A stretch of DNA of 64,000 nt, taken from positions 248,001-312,000 of the forward strand of contig CAXXSC010000006.1 in assembly GCA_963668435.2 (NCBI GenBank), written 5' to 3'. The position numbers were made by a program, and so were the translations under genes. The notes under the pieces were generated by a model. It saw only the letters and a program-made list of their open reading frames with translations. It was not told the origin of the DNA and searched no databases. Of this stretch, positions 28,118 through 37,654 are shown in pieces (within the stretch, counting starts at the first letter, position 1; each line of letters opens with the position of its first letter). The stretch is from G963668435 sp963668435. GTDB lineage: Bacteria; Latescibacterota; Latescibacteria; Latescibacterales; Latescibacteraceae.

Positions 28118-28680
28118 CAGTCCTCCTTTCCTTCCTCGGCCAGTTCCACGAGAGTCACCTCATCGACACCGTCGATCTCCTTGACCCTGACGCGAACTTC
28201 CTGGTTGTGTTGTGTGCGGATTTTCTTGCCCACGAAATCGGCGATCAGCGGAAGTTCACGAAGGCCGCGGTCGATCAGTACAGCCAGCCTCACTCTCGCC
28301 GGACGTCCGAAATCCATGATAGCGTTCAGCGCGCTTCTCACGGTCCTGCCGGTATAGAAAACATCGTCCACGATCACCACTGTTTTCGCCTCGACATCGA
28401 ATGGGATCTCGGTCACTTTCACGCTCGGCTGTTTCATGGCGACACGGTAATCGTCGCGGTACATGGTAACATCGAGAACACCGATGGGCATTTCGACATC
28501 CTCGATAGATTCGATGACCTCGGCGATACGTTTCGCCACATGAACACCGCGAGTCTGCAGGCCCACCAGCACCAGATCTTTCGGGCCGCGGTTACGGTCG
28601 AGGATCTCATAGGCAAGACGCTTGATCGTACGGCTCATATCAGCCTTTTTCATCATGCGTTCTTCACTTTTGATCGTCAC
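28117..28680 (-). CDS. pyrR: Bifunctional PyrR regulator / uracil phosphoribosyltransferase
   Basis: A 187-residue protein starting at GTG 28680 after GGAGG. The PRPP-binding motif VVIVDDVFYTGRTVRSAL is at residues 101-118, and VLVGLQTRGVHVAKR near 37-51 is typical of PyrR. In other bacteria PyrR binds pyr leader RNA in response to UMP/UTP and also has uracil phosphoribosyltransferase activity. Here it heads the pyrR-pyrB-pyrC operon. A short hairpin with a T8 run lies about 20 bases upstream of its start, consistent with leader control, though no PyrR-binding loop was confirmed. Confidence 0.92.
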   Translation of the reverse strand: MTIKSEERMMKKADMSRTIKRLAYEILDRNRGPKDLVLVGLQTRGVHVAKRIAEVIESIEDVEMPIGVLDVTMYRDDYRVAMKQPSVKVTEIPFDVEAKTVVIVDDVFYTGRTVRSALNAIMDFGRPARVRLAVLIDRGLRELPLIADFVGKKIRTQHNQEVRVRVKEIDGVDEVTLVELAEEGKED

Positions 28681-29326
28681 GACATTCCTCCGTTCAGGTC
28701 AAAAAAAATCACCCCTGAGAGGTGAATTATCCAATAAAAATATCATTCAATGGGCTTGAAAAAGCCCCGGCAAATGTCACCGGTATATACAATCAATTCG
28801 TTCATAGCCACCATCTTGCGTAACCATTTAATCCGTTCGGAACAATTTACAAAATATTGCTCCGAGAGTCAAGTGAGAAGGCGGTATAAATATGCCCTTA
28901 TAAGGGTATAATAACAGAAAACACAAAAATATTTAACATTTGACGTTAATGGACTGCCAAAGGGGCATTACCTGACCCAAACAAGACACTCACATAATTT
29001 CCGCTTAGACTGTTTAATAAACGAACTCGGAACAATCTCCGAGAAATTCTTTTGAATAATCAAAAAAAAGAGCATGTTTTGCGTGTTTTCAATGAAATAC
29101 ACCTTTCTGCAATTTAAAATTAGTTAGCATTTTTCCAGACTGTGGCTTTACATTTCCCACCTGATGCTTATAGAAAAAAATTAAAAGTTCCAGCACGAAT
29201 AATAGTTTATTTTATCATGCGAATTACATATACTGTTAGAAAGTTAACCTGGCCCAGTATGCCGGACAACTGTAGCCGTGTTCAGACTTTTTCTACAAGC
29301 GCAGCAGCAACACGGGAGAAGGGAAA
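28681..29326. other. Divergent intergenic region, pyrR and diguanylate cyclase
   Basis: About 645 bases, AT-rich, with no convincing gene. The left end holds the pyr leader hairpins (28701-28725 and 28752-28767). The right end must contain the promoter of the rightward GGDEF gene. A 71-codon frame at 29142 has no recognisable features and no ribosome site and is not called. Confidence 0.4.
28701..28725 (-). terminator. Leader terminator/attenuator candidate of pyrRBC
   Basis: On the minus strand TCACC, a 7-base loop and GGTGA form a short stem followed immediately by eight Ts. It ends about 20 bases before the pyrR start. A second hairpin, GGGCTT-tttc-AAGCCC at 28752-28767, lies upstream and could compete with it. 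The position fits transcription attenuation as known for PyrR operons; the stem is only 5 bp. Confidence 0.5.
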
Positions 29327-30943
29327 ATGTCGCCGCAAAACACGAACAAAAGCGTGATCAGGGATGTTGCCGACCTGGCACGTCTTTTCATACGGATAAT
29401 CAGGGATATATCGACACAGGGAAAAAACCTGTCCACTGAAACACTGACAGCAGGTTTGCGGGAGTCCGACGAGGTTAAAAAACTTCTCAATACCGCAGCA
29501 GTCAACCGCAGAACCCTCGCCTCGCCGGTTCTTGAAGAGGAGGTGAAGCGCCTCACCGTCCGTATTCAGGACGAGGACCGCGAACGCCGTAAACTCGCGA
29601 ATACCATATATAATATCGAACACGGCCTTGAACTCGAGAAGGATTATAACAAGCGCCTTGTCCTTTCGCTTGTCAGCCTTTGTGAAATACTGGGCAACAA
29701 TGAGACAGTAAGCGCCATGTCGGAGTTCAAAGAAGCATTTTATGACGGATTTGAAAACCGTGACCGCGAGAAAGAGCTGGGGAAACTGCGTACCCTGGTC
29801 ATGAAACTGGATATTGACGACGGTAAGGAGACCGAGGGCAAAAGCTCGCTTTTCGGCAGGTTCCTGAAACCGTCAGTCACGCCGCTCGATCAGATGAAAA
29901 AAATGGGTATCAGTATGCTGAACGATCTGGCCCCCATTGTCGGCACTGATTTTTCCGAAAAGGTCGGAAGACTGAAAGAACGTGTAGAATCCTGTGATTC
30001 TCTCGATTATTTCATATCGCTCAGAAAAGACCTGATGGATATTGTCGCGGCATACAGCCTAAAGAATGAAGAGGAAATGAACAATATCACCGGATTCATC
30101 AAGGAAATCGGTGACAGACTCGCCACACTCGAGCAAAGCCTCCTTGAATCGCATACCATGCAGGGCAAGGTCCTTGAAGACGACATGGCGTTTAACGACG
30201 GCATCTCGGATGAGTTGAAAAACATCGGCACAACCGTGAATTCCTGTGAAGAGATTACCGAGCTGACTGGTTTCGTGATCGAGCATATCAATCGTATCGG
30301 CTCAGAGCTTGAAAACCGCCATGAGGATTATGTCATACGTATCGAGAACAGCAACAGCGAAAGCGACAAGCTCAAGGGCCATTTCAAGACTATTATTTCC
30401 AACCTCGAGCACAAGAACAAGATCCTCGAAGAGCAAAGCAGCAAGGATCCGCTGACCGGAATCTACAACCGACGTACTTTCATGGAACGGCTTGACGAGG
30501 AATACGAACGTTACCAGCGCTACAAAACACCTTTCTCACTCCTTTTCTTCGATGTTGACCATTTCAAGATTGTCAACGACACCTATGGTCACGAGGCGGG
30601 GGACAAGGCATTGAAAGGCATCGCTGTCAGCAGTTCGCAAATTTTGAGAAAGACCGATGTACTTGCACGCTACGGCGGCGAGGAATTTGTCGTGATCCTC
30701 TATGAGACCGGACTTGAAAAAGCTGTTAAAGCAGCGGAAAAACTGAGGCTTCTCATAGAAGAGGCTCATTTCGAATATGACAACACCGTTGTCCCGATAA
30801 CTATCAGCATCGGTGTCACCGAGGTCTGTAAAAACGACTCCACTCCCAGCGATATCGTTAACCGCGCCGACAAATATCTTTACCGCGCGAAACAGACCGG
30901 ACGTAATATGGTCATGTCTGACAAGGACGATCCCGGAGTATAA
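29327..30943 (+). CDS. Diguanylate cyclase (GGDEF)
   Basis: A 538-residue cytosolic protein. The C-terminal GGDEF domain (about 370-530) has DPLTGIYNRRTF, FFDVDHFKIVND, the active-site loop GGEEF at 450-454 and an inhibitory-site motif RKTD at 441-444, five residues before it, so it should make c-di-GMP under product feedback. The N-terminal 365 residues are mostly helical and charged with likely coiled coils (about 70-110 and 325-372) and no membrane helix. No known sensory domain is recognised there. It converges with the FIST/histidine kinase pair. Confidence 0.92.
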   Translation: MSPQNTNKSVIRDVADLARLFIRIIRDISTQGKNLSTETLTAGLRESDEVKKLLNTAAVNRRTLASPVLEEEVKRLTVRIQDEDRERRKLANTIYNIEHGLELEKDYNKRLVLSLVSLCEILGNNETVSAMSEFKEAFYDGFENRDREKELGKLRTLVMKLDIDDGKETEGKSSLFGRFLKPSVTPLDQMKKMGISMLNDLAPIVGTDFSEKVGRLKERVESCDSLDYFISLRKDLMDIVAAYSLKNEEEMNNITGFIKEIGDRLATLEQSLLESHTMQGKVLEDDMAFNDGISDELKNIGTTVNSCEEITELTGFVIEHINRIGSELENRHEDYVIRIENSNSESDKLKGHFKTIISNLEHKNKILEEQSSKDPLTGIYNRRTFMERLDEEYERYQRYKTPFSLLFFDVDHFKIVNDTYGHEAGDKALKGIAVSSSQILRKTDVLARYGGEEFVVILYETGLEKAVKAAEKLRLLIEEAHFEYDNTVVPITISIGVTEVCKNDSTPSDIVNRADKYLYRAKQTGRNMVMSDKDDPGV

Positions 30944-30970
30944 CGCAGGAAATCCAGAGCTGCAGAGATT

Positions 30971-31009
30971 AAAAAAACAGGGAGAGCCGCATGCGGTTTT
31001 TCCCGTTTT
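30971..31009. terminator. Bidirectional terminator
   Basis: A seven-A run leads into GGGA, then the palindrome CCGCATGCGG (30987-30996), then TCCC and a T run. It sits between the convergent diguanylate cyclase and histidine kinase genes and reads as a terminator on both strands. Confidence 0.7.
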
Positions 31010-31033
31010 AGTATTTACAATACAATCTCTATT

Positions 31034-32890
31034 TTACGGGCTATCGAGGGTCTCGCGGACTGTTTTGATAAGTGTCATTATCTCGTAGGGCTTGACAAGG
31101 TAGCTGTTCACATCCATGACGTTCTGAATATCCTGTTCGCTGTGCCCGGATGACAAAATGACTTTCGTTTTCGGTTTCAGCTCACGGATTTTTTTGCAGA
31201 GCTCAGCTCCGGACATTTTAGGCATTATATAATCCAGAAGGACAAGGTCTATTTCACCCTGGTGTTCCGTGAAAACAGCCAGGCCCTCTTCCCCATCCTC
31301 GGCGGTGAGCGCCTTGTAGCCGTACATTCCCAGCGCCTCTACAAGAAGTGAAATCACCGAATCGTCATCATCCACCACCAGCACAGTCTCAGAACCTTCG
31401 CTCGGTGACGTTTTCTGTTTCTCCGTCTTCTCGGATACAGGATTGTCCGCTTCGGGCAGATAGATGTGAAATGTCGTTCCGACACCTTCCTTGCTGTCGA
31501 TTGTCACCGCACCGCCGTGATTCTGCGTAATGGTGTTATAGACCATCGCAAGCCCGAGCCCCTGGCCCTTGTAACTACTTCGCCGTGTCGTGAACATGGG
31601 ATCGAAAGCCTTTGCACGGACATCTTCCGACATACCGCAGCCGTTGTCCTCAAAGCAGATATGTACATACGGGCCTTGCGGCAGACCAAGCGGGTCGTTT
31701 TCGTCCAAGCGGACAGATTCAGCCGAAACGCATATACAGTCATCGTCACGGTTGCCACGCTCGTCAATTGCATGCACCGCATTCGTGCCAAGATTGAACA
31801 GCGCCTGATGGAGCATGTCCTCGCTTCCGATGACACAGCGGGATTTCGGCTCGATTAAGAGACGTTTTTCAATATAGGCGCGTGAGGTCCGGTCAAGAAG
31901 GTCGAAAACATTTTTCATGATATCATGGATATCGACAATGCGTTTTTCCGACACCGTTCCTTTGGAGAATGCCTGAAGTTCCTTAATCAGGTTGGCGGCA
32001 CGTTTGCTCGATAAAAACGCTTTTTCGAGATTGATACGGCATTTGGCACTGAGACCCGATTCATTGCGTTGAACGAGGTCGATATTACCGATGATCGAAA
32101 CGAGTATGTTGTTCAGATCGTGCGCGATACCGCCGGCGAGCGAACCGAGAGAGTCGATACGCTGTCGAATCTGGAGCTGTTCTTCGAGTTTTTCTCTTTT
32201 GCAGTTCAGACGCTCGCACTCAAGGGCATTGGTGAAAATATCCGAAAGCATACGAATCAGCATAACATCGTCATCAGTCCATAAGTCGATGGGCAATTCC
32301 TCGAATCCGAGGAAACCTGACACAAGACCATCGCTGAACAACGGGAACATGATGGAGTTTGCTGAATCGAACTCCGGTGCGAGGCAGGAATAAATCTTTT
32401 TGCTTATCCACTTGAGATCTTGTAACGAGAGGTCGTTATGATGCATGAAACATTCATGTATCATAACCTTACAAGTTTCAGTCAGAGAAAAAACGGGCAG
32501 AAAACTCGAGAGAAAGCCGGGTTCTGACCAGAAATAAGTGATCTCGCTTTCTTCAACCGTTTCGCCGAGGGAAAGGATAAAGGAATGACGGGATGAATAG
32601 AATATGCCGAGAAGATTGAGCGCGGCGGCAAAAACCGTTGTATTCTCGTCCCTGTTGATACCGAGGAAAAGCCTGCCGATTTCGGCAGCAAGCTTATCGA
32701 GTTCAACGCGGTACTGAAGCCTGTCTTTTGTCTGTTTCAACTCGTTGTTCAAGCGGGTGAGCAAGTCGATTTCACGAACACGTTTCCTGCCGCTCTGAAC
32801 AGAGAGGTTACGGTAGTATTCCAGTTGACTTAATAACGACTGTTCGAGAGATTCACCACGTTTCTCTTTTGAAAATTTCCTGCTTTCCAT
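31034..32890 (-). CDS. Hybrid histidine kinase with GAF-like and receiver domains
   Basis: I start at ATG 32890, with GAGGG six bases before it, giving 618 aa; a TTG at 32905 is also in frame. An N-terminal coiled coil (about 15-65) and a GAF-like region (about 65-225) are followed by a HisKA box with SLAGGIAHDLNNILVS (phospho-His257). The ATPase domain has CFEDNGCGMS and GQGLGLAMVYNTITQN. The C-terminal receiver has VDDDDS and a phospho-acceptor Asp553 in LLDYIMPKMSG. There is no membrane segment, so it senses a cytosolic signal. It begins one base after the FIST gene stop, so the FIST protein is its likely partner. Confidence 0.92.
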   Translation of the reverse strand: MESRKFSKEKRGESLEQSLLSQLEYYRNLSVQSGRKRVREIDLLTRLNNELKQTKDRLQYRVELDKLAAEIGRLFLGINRDENTTVFAAALNLLGIFYSSRHSFILSLGETVEESEITYFWSEPGFLSSFLPVFSLTETCKVMIHECFMHHNDLSLQDLKWISKKIYSCLAPEFDSANSIMFPLFSDGLVSGFLGFEELPIDLWTDDDVMLIRMLSDIFTNALECERLNCKREKLEEQLQIRQRIDSLGSLAGGIAHDLNNILVSIIGNIDLVQRNESGLSAKCRINLEKAFLSSKRAANLIKELQAFSKGTVSEKRIVDIHDIMKNVFDLLDRTSRAYIEKRLLIEPKSRCVIGSEDMLHQALFNLGTNAVHAIDERGNRDDDCICVSAESVRLDENDPLGLPQGPYVHICFEDNGCGMSEDVRAKAFDPMFTTRRSSYKGQGLGLAMVYNTITQNHGGAVTIDSKEGVGTTFHIYLPEADNPVSEKTEKQKTSPSEGSETVLVVDDDDSVISLLVEALGMYGYKALTAEDGEEGLAVFTEHQGEIDLVLLDYIMPKMSGAELCKKIRELKPKTKVILSSGHSEQDIQNVMDVNSYLVKPYEIMTLIKTVRETLDSP

Positions 32891-32891
32891 A

Positions 32892-34112
32892 TCAGCCCTC
32901 AACAAACAGAATCAGCACGCCGGTCCAGTCAAGCCCCCTGCTTTTACTGAGAAGCGGCGCAATCTCCACACCCGTATAAAAACCAAAAAGAGGAATATTT
33001 TCACGCTTACAAATGGCCTGAAGCTCCGCGGCCTCCTCATTTTCGGTTTTTGACATCACTTTCGTTCTTCCAGCACAGTCGAAATAGAAACCTAAATGTA
33101 TTTTCTTTCCTGCAGATTTTATTTCCCTGATAAACGCCTCGGTATTGATCCTGACAGATCGCACCATTTCCTCGGAATCCCTGAGCATGAACTGAAACTC
33201 ATCGCCTGTTTTCAGATCTGGTTCAAACAAAACAATCGCATCCGTATCGGGAACAGCGCTCATAATAAGCCTGTTGATATAGTTTTTCTCTTCCGGCAAT
33301 TCATATCGCTCACCATGATTGATGCCCAGGGATACGAGCTGTACGGGGGCATCATTGCGCCACAAACGGTGACCATAGATATCGTCGATGATTTCACCGA
33401 TCGGAATACCGTCGACCTCGTAAATGACCGGGCCGGACGCTTTCGTTATCGTATGATAGACACCGTCCAGCGGCATGCAGCCATGCATAATTATCGACTG
33501 ACAGCGGAAAGAGTCGTGAAATTGGAACGCGACAGCATGTTGAGTGGCAACATCATTGCCGGTAAATACTTTAGATGTTTCAAAACCGTAATCACCGACA
33601 AATCCCGCACCGAAAATGACAGGATTGCATTTGAGTACGCTCTCAATGCCGGAAAGCAGAGGAACAGAGGAGTTGATAACGGGTGGACCGGCTGAGGTAG
33701 CCGCGCGTTTCATCGAGTCATAAAAGAGGAACAGCGGCTTGTCAACGTCCCAATCACCTTTGCCGGCAAGGTCTGAACCTGTCTTTTCTTCATCGTCGCC
33801 GAGACCACCGCTGCTTTGCAGCTCATAGCGAAGTGTTTCACTTTCGATAATGAACGCCCCGGCCGGAAAGTCCTCATATGAGAGATAATCGTCCGTGATA
33901 ACACCGAGGGCGGATCCGCCTGTTATGGGAACATTGTCGCCGAAAACAGAGCGAAGTCCATTAAAGAACTTTTTGTGATCGTGCTTCCCATTGCAGACAG
34001 CGAACACGAAATCCGCCGACTGTGCTCCGCAATTCTGCAGTGCTTTTTCTGCAACAGAAACACCGCAGGAATATGGATCACTTTTATTTTCGCTGGCTAC
34101 ACCGAATTTCAT
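32892..34112 (-). CDS. FIST-domain sensor protein
   Basis: A 406-residue soluble protein. The N-terminal FIST part has ADFVFAVCNGKHDHKKFF and the glycine-rich ITGGSALGVITDD. The C-terminal FIST_C part ends IAPLLSKSRGLDWTGVLILF, with GFYTGVEIAPL typical of the family. FIST domains are thought to bind small ligands, possibly amino acids, and are often encoded beside histidine kinases, methyl-accepting proteins or c-di-GMP enzymes. Here the kinase follows directly and a diguanylate cyclase is the next gene, so a shared signalling path is plausible. Confidence 0.88.
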   Translation of the reverse strand: MKFGVASENKSDPYSCGVSVAEKALQNCGAQSADFVFAVCNGKHDHKKFFNGLRSVFGDNVPITGGSALGVITDDYLSYEDFPAGAFIIESETLRYELQSSGGLGDDEEKTGSDLAGKGDWDVDKPLFLFYDSMKRAATSAGPPVINSSVPLLSGIESVLKCNPVIFGAGFVGDYGFETSKVFTGNDVATQHAVAFQFHDSFRCQSIIMHGCMPLDGVYHTITKASGPVIYEVDGIPIGEIIDDIYGHRLWRNDAPVQLVSLGINHGERYELPEEKNYINRLIMSAVPDTDAIVLFEPDLKTGDEFQFMLRDSEEMVRSVRINTEAFIREIKSAGKKIHLGFYFDCAGRTKVMSKTENEEAAELQAICKRENIPLFGFYTGVEIAPLLSKSRGLDWTGVLILFVEG

Positions 34113-34507
34113 ACAGGCAGCATCCCTATTGCATTTTTAAAGTTTCTAAGAAAAACATAGGTAAGTAGACTATAAAATACAATAGAAAATATTTTATAAA
34201 TATTACCTCAATATATTATCATAATAAAATCGATGTTAAAAATACATTCACAAAGGTCAAAATGCTCATAATCCTCTTTTCCGCACAGTTATTTTTTCTT
34301 ACTTTATTTAAACAGCATCTATTTCATGCCGTACTTTGCTCTTTCCTCCGCTTAAATGCCCTTCCGGTATTGACACCGTCAGGAAAACGAGCCAGACAAC
34401 CTGTATTCTCTACCAAAACACGTTACGGAGTGATAGACGCTAAAAACGCCCGGCATCTTAAGTTTCTGTTTGCCATAATTCTCTCTAAATATAAGGAGTA
34501 ACCAGTC
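34113..34507. other. Intergenic region upstream of fucI
   Basis: 395 AT-rich bases between the divergent FIST and fucI genes. No gene is supported. The 79-codon frame at 34262-34501 looks like random low-complexity coding and only abuts the fucI ribosome site (AAGGAG at 34495). Both promoters must lie here. Confidence 0.4.
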
Positions 34508-36364
34508 ATGGCTCTCAGCACACCTGATTTCAACGCTCTCGCCTCCTCCCTCAGAGGATTCACCGAAACACCGCGCAGGCTTGTCGGCCAGACTCCGACC
34601 ATTGCGATCACACCGGTCGCGGACGGACGTGCAGGCGCCTACGAGGAGAATACCGCCAAAACCTGGGGTATGGCAGAGCGCCTATACAAGCTCATCACAG
34701 AAAATGTGAAACTTCCCGACGGCACACCTGTCCGGGTTGTCACAGCGCCCGAAATTGTCTACGGAGCACGGACCGGCGCGCTTGCCCAGGAATATTACTT
34801 GAAAGAGGGCGTTTCGGCAAACATCTGGGTCAGCAGGAGCTGGGCCTACAGTGACGAGCTCCTTTCCGCGGCTCAGGGAATCGGTTCGACCGAATGGCAG
34901 CAGGCGGCCTACGGCCTCAATCAGACCGACCGTCCCGGCGCAGTCTGGCTTAAGGCTTTCTGTGCGGCGATGGACGAGAAAGTCCGCCCCATTTTCTCCA
35001 TTTACAATCCCGATCTCGAATCTGAGGAAGGCGACATGTCGCCGTTCGTGCAGGAACGTATCCTCCGTTTCGCCCGCTCGGCTGCCGCTGTTGCAGAGAT
35101 GCGCGGTAAGAACTACCTCTCGGTGGGCGGCGTATCAATGGGCATTATCGGTTCCGATGTGCGCCGCAACCTCATGCATAACTATTTCGGCATGGGAACG
35201 GTTTCGGTGGACATGGTCGCTGTCAGAGGCAGGATGGACAGGGGATTCTACGATCACGAGGAGCTCGAGCGCGCGTTCTCGTTCATGAAAGATACTTTCA
35301 AGATGGATTTCGGCAAGGGCACACGCCCGCAGGCCCCCGATGACCTTCTGCGCGATACACTGAAAATGACGCTCATTGTCCGCGATATGATGATCGGCAA
35401 CGCCAAGCTCGCCGATCCCGAATTTGGAAAGAAATACGGTTTCAAGGCCGATGTCGAGCACTCACAGGGCTACAACGCGATCGCCGCAGGAACACAGGGT
35501 CAGCGCGCATGGACCGACCTCTACCCCAATTTCGATGTCACCGAGTCCATCCTCAACAGCTCGTTCGACTGGAACGGTTTCCGTAACGCGTTCGTGGTCG
35601 CCACTGAAAACGATTCGAAAAACGCCATCGGCATGCTCTGCGCACACCTTCTGACTGGTCTGCCCCAGCTGTTCGCCGATATCCGCACCAACTGGACACC
35701 GGAAAGTGTCAAGGAGGCCGCAGGCGAAGATATCAGCTCGATCGCTCCCGGCGGGTTCATCGACAAGAGGAACTCCGGCGCAGGCGCGCTCGATTACGCT
35801 CTCGACGTGATCAAGCTGGTCAGCGAGGACGATATAACACCGCAGGAGGTCGCCGAGGCACTTCGCACAAACAAGAGCCTCCAGGAAAAACTCATGAAGG
35901 CGGCAAGCGAAGGCACAACCTACATCGCCGCGGCTCTCGAATATTTCATCGGCGACGGGCTCTCCAGCCACTACCGTACACCTGGCGGCATCCCGATGAC
36001 CGCCTACCGTTACAACGCAGTCGGCGATATGCTGACAGTCTCGGTGGTGGAGGGCGAAACGATCGACCTGCCAGACGAGGTCGCTGACCATGTTTCTAAC
36101 CGCACCGACCCGACCTGGCCGGAAACATACTGGGCACCGTTCGACATGACCTCTTTCGATTACATGTCGATCATCGGCCCGAACCACGACGCCAACTGTT
36201 TCGGTCTCATCGGCGCAGACATGATTACACTCAACGCCATGCTCCGCATCCCGGTCGATTTCCACAACGTGGACGAGCAGGATATTTTCCGCCCGACCAT
36301 GTGGGACCGTTTCGGCGGCGACGATTTCCGTGCATGCGAGAAACTCGGCCCGCTGTACAAGTAG
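34508..36364 (+). CDS. fucI: L-fucose isomerase
   Basis: A 618-residue enzyme with AAGGAG upstream. It converts L-fucose to L-fuculose (often also D-arabinose to D-ribulose) with Mn2+. The metal ligands known from E. coli FucI are all present: Glu367 in VVATENDSKN, Asp391 in LFADIRTNW and His560 in GPNHDANCFG. The N-terminal part has TPVADGRAGAYEEN and a conserved SVGGVSMGIIGSDV. It is slightly longer than the 591-residue E. coli enzyme. It stands alone with its own terminator; no fuculokinase or aldolase is in the window. Fucose suggests feeding on fucose-rich polysaccharide. Confidence 0.95.
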   Translation: MALSTPDFNALASSLRGFTETPRRLVGQTPTIAITPVADGRAGAYEENTAKTWGMAERLYKLITENVKLPDGTPVRVVTAPEIVYGARTGALAQEYYLKEGVSANIWVSRSWAYSDELLSAAQGIGSTEWQQAAYGLNQTDRPGAVWLKAFCAAMDEKVRPIFSIYNPDLESEEGDMSPFVQERILRFARSAAAVAEMRGKNYLSVGGVSMGIIGSDVRRNLMHNYFGMGTVSVDMVAVRGRMDRGFYDHEELERAFSFMKDTFKMDFGKGTRPQAPDDLLRDTLKMTLIVRDMMIGNAKLADPEFGKKYGFKADVEHSQGYNAIAAGTQGQRAWTDLYPNFDVTESILNSSFDWNGFRNAFVVATENDSKNAIGMLCAHLLTGLPQLFADIRTNWTPESVKEAAGEDISSIAPGGFIDKRNSGAGALDYALDVIKLVSEDDITPQEVAEALRTNKSLQEKLMKAASEGTTYIAAALEYFIGDGLSSHYRTPGGIPMTAYRYNAVGDMLTVSVVEGETIDLPDEVADHVSNRTDPTWPETYWAPFDMTSFDYMSIIGPNHDANCFGLIGADMITLNAMLRIPVDFHNVDEQDIFRPTMWDRFGGDDFRACEKLGPLYK

Positions 36365-36393
36365 CGGAAAAGAAAAAGATAGACGGAAGAAGG

Positions 36394-36421
36394 AAAGGGC
36401 GATCGAATGATCGCCCTTTTT
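36394..36421 (+). terminator. Terminator of fucI
   Basis: AAAGGGCGATC, loop GAAT, GATCGCCCTTT: an 11-bp perfect stem ending in a T run, 30 bases after the fucI stop. Confidence 0.9.
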
Positions 36422-36810
36422 CTGTCTGTCGACTGAATAAAAGTAAATGAATTGAGGAGAAACTTCATTTTAAGGTTCTCCACAAGCCCCTCTCTCAAAA
36501 GGGGTCGGCGGAGCTCATTATGTTTCTGATGTTATATGCAGATCGAAACACAGAAAGATGCTTCGCGGCTTTCCGCTGCTGTTCCGGGATCACCTGAAAA
36601 AACCATAAAAATCAGTTAATCATAGCAATACTCCGGAGGGTGAGTTCAGAAAGGCTCTGAAGATGATACTGCTTTCATCTGACACCTGATTTTAACCGGA
36701 CAGGAATGCATAGCAATCAGTGGTTCAGACAATTTTGTTATTTCTTCGGGTTATTAGCACTTGTCTTGATTTTCAATTCCTTTTATCCGTGACAATCAGT
36801 CTGATCCGCG
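36422..36810. other. Intergenic region with dispersed repeat motif
   Basis: About 390 bases without a gene. It holds AATCAGTGGTTCAGACAATT at 36715-36734, a motif that recurs at 13775-13794 (opposite strand) and 14321-14340. A CCCCTctctcaaAAGGGG hairpin lies near 36485. The stretch at 36795-36825 (CAGTCTGATCCGCGTCATCC) also looks repeat-like but has no second copy here. Confidence 0.45.
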
Positions 36811-37518
36811 TCATCCGTGTTCCGTTTTTCTCACATAGAAACGCCGTCTCAATTCAAACAGGGTGAATACAAGGCCGAATACAAATCCGGCAATATGGGA
36901 AATCCAGGCAACGCCTCCCTGACCAGCGGCGCCCTCCGCGGCAGTTTTCGCTATGTAACAGGAGCCGATCTGCATGGCGAACCAGAAACCGAGCAGGAAA
37001 AATGCCGGTACTGCAATCACACGTATGATAATGATGAAGAAGAACAGTATGCGGATTCTCGAGAAGGGGAAACGGAGGAAATAAGCGCCGAGCACGCCCG
37101 CGATCGCACCGGATGCGCCCACCAGCGGGGAGGTTCCTCCGGGATAGGCCGCAGCGAAAGCGAGAGTTGCGAAAAGCCCTGCGACCAGGTAAAAGACCAG
37201 AAAACGGAAATGCCCGAAATCATCCTCGACATTGCGGCCGAAAACCCACAGATAAAGCATGTTGCCACCAAGATGCAGCAGGCCGCCGTGCATGAACATG
37301 CTGGTCGCCACTGTTTTCAACGCAGCGACTCTCCCGTCTATAGCGGTCGGTCCCCACTGGAAAAGGTCGGCCGGAATCATACCGTAACGCATGACCGACA
37401 TATGGAGCGAGCCCTCGGAGAAAACCTGCAGCCAGAACACCCAGAGGTTGGCGAGGATAAGCCCGACTGTCACGAAAGGGAATGTCTGGATCGGCCTGTC
37501 GCTTGTCAGTGGCAGCAT
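36811..37518 (-). CDS. Rhomboid-family intramembrane serine protease
   Basis: A 235-residue protein with about six membrane helices. The catalytic serine is Ser136 in LVGASGAIAGVLGAYF, and the catalytic histidine is His208 in WISHIAGFVFG. The HGGLLHLGGNMLYLWVFGRNVED block around Asn86 supplies the oxyanion residue and the L1-loop arginine region. Rhomboids cut membrane proteins within their helices; the substrate is unknown. The extended N-terminus (PLTSDRPIQTFPFVTVGLI) matches the common environmental bacterial subgroup. Confidence 0.92.
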   Translation of the reverse strand: MLPLTSDRPIQTFPFVTVGLILANLWVFWLQVFSEGSLHMSVMRYGMIPADLFQWGPTAIDGRVAALKTVATSMFMHGGLLHLGGNMLYLWVFGRNVEDDFGHFRFLVFYLVAGLFATLAFAAAYPGGTSPLVGASGAIAGVLGAYFLRFPFSRIRILFFFIIIIRVIAVPAFFLLGFWFAMQIGSCYIAKTAAEGAAGQGGVAWISHIAGFVFGLVFTLFELRRRFYVRKTEHG

Positions 37519-37654
37519 ATGTTTTGTTTAAGATAAGGTTCAAGGTTCAAGGCGAAATAGACGGAAGCTAGAGATATAACACAGAAACATGGTGGAAAAA
37601 GGATCAATTCAGCAACAAACACAATGTCATTTACAACACCATTATAATACAAGA

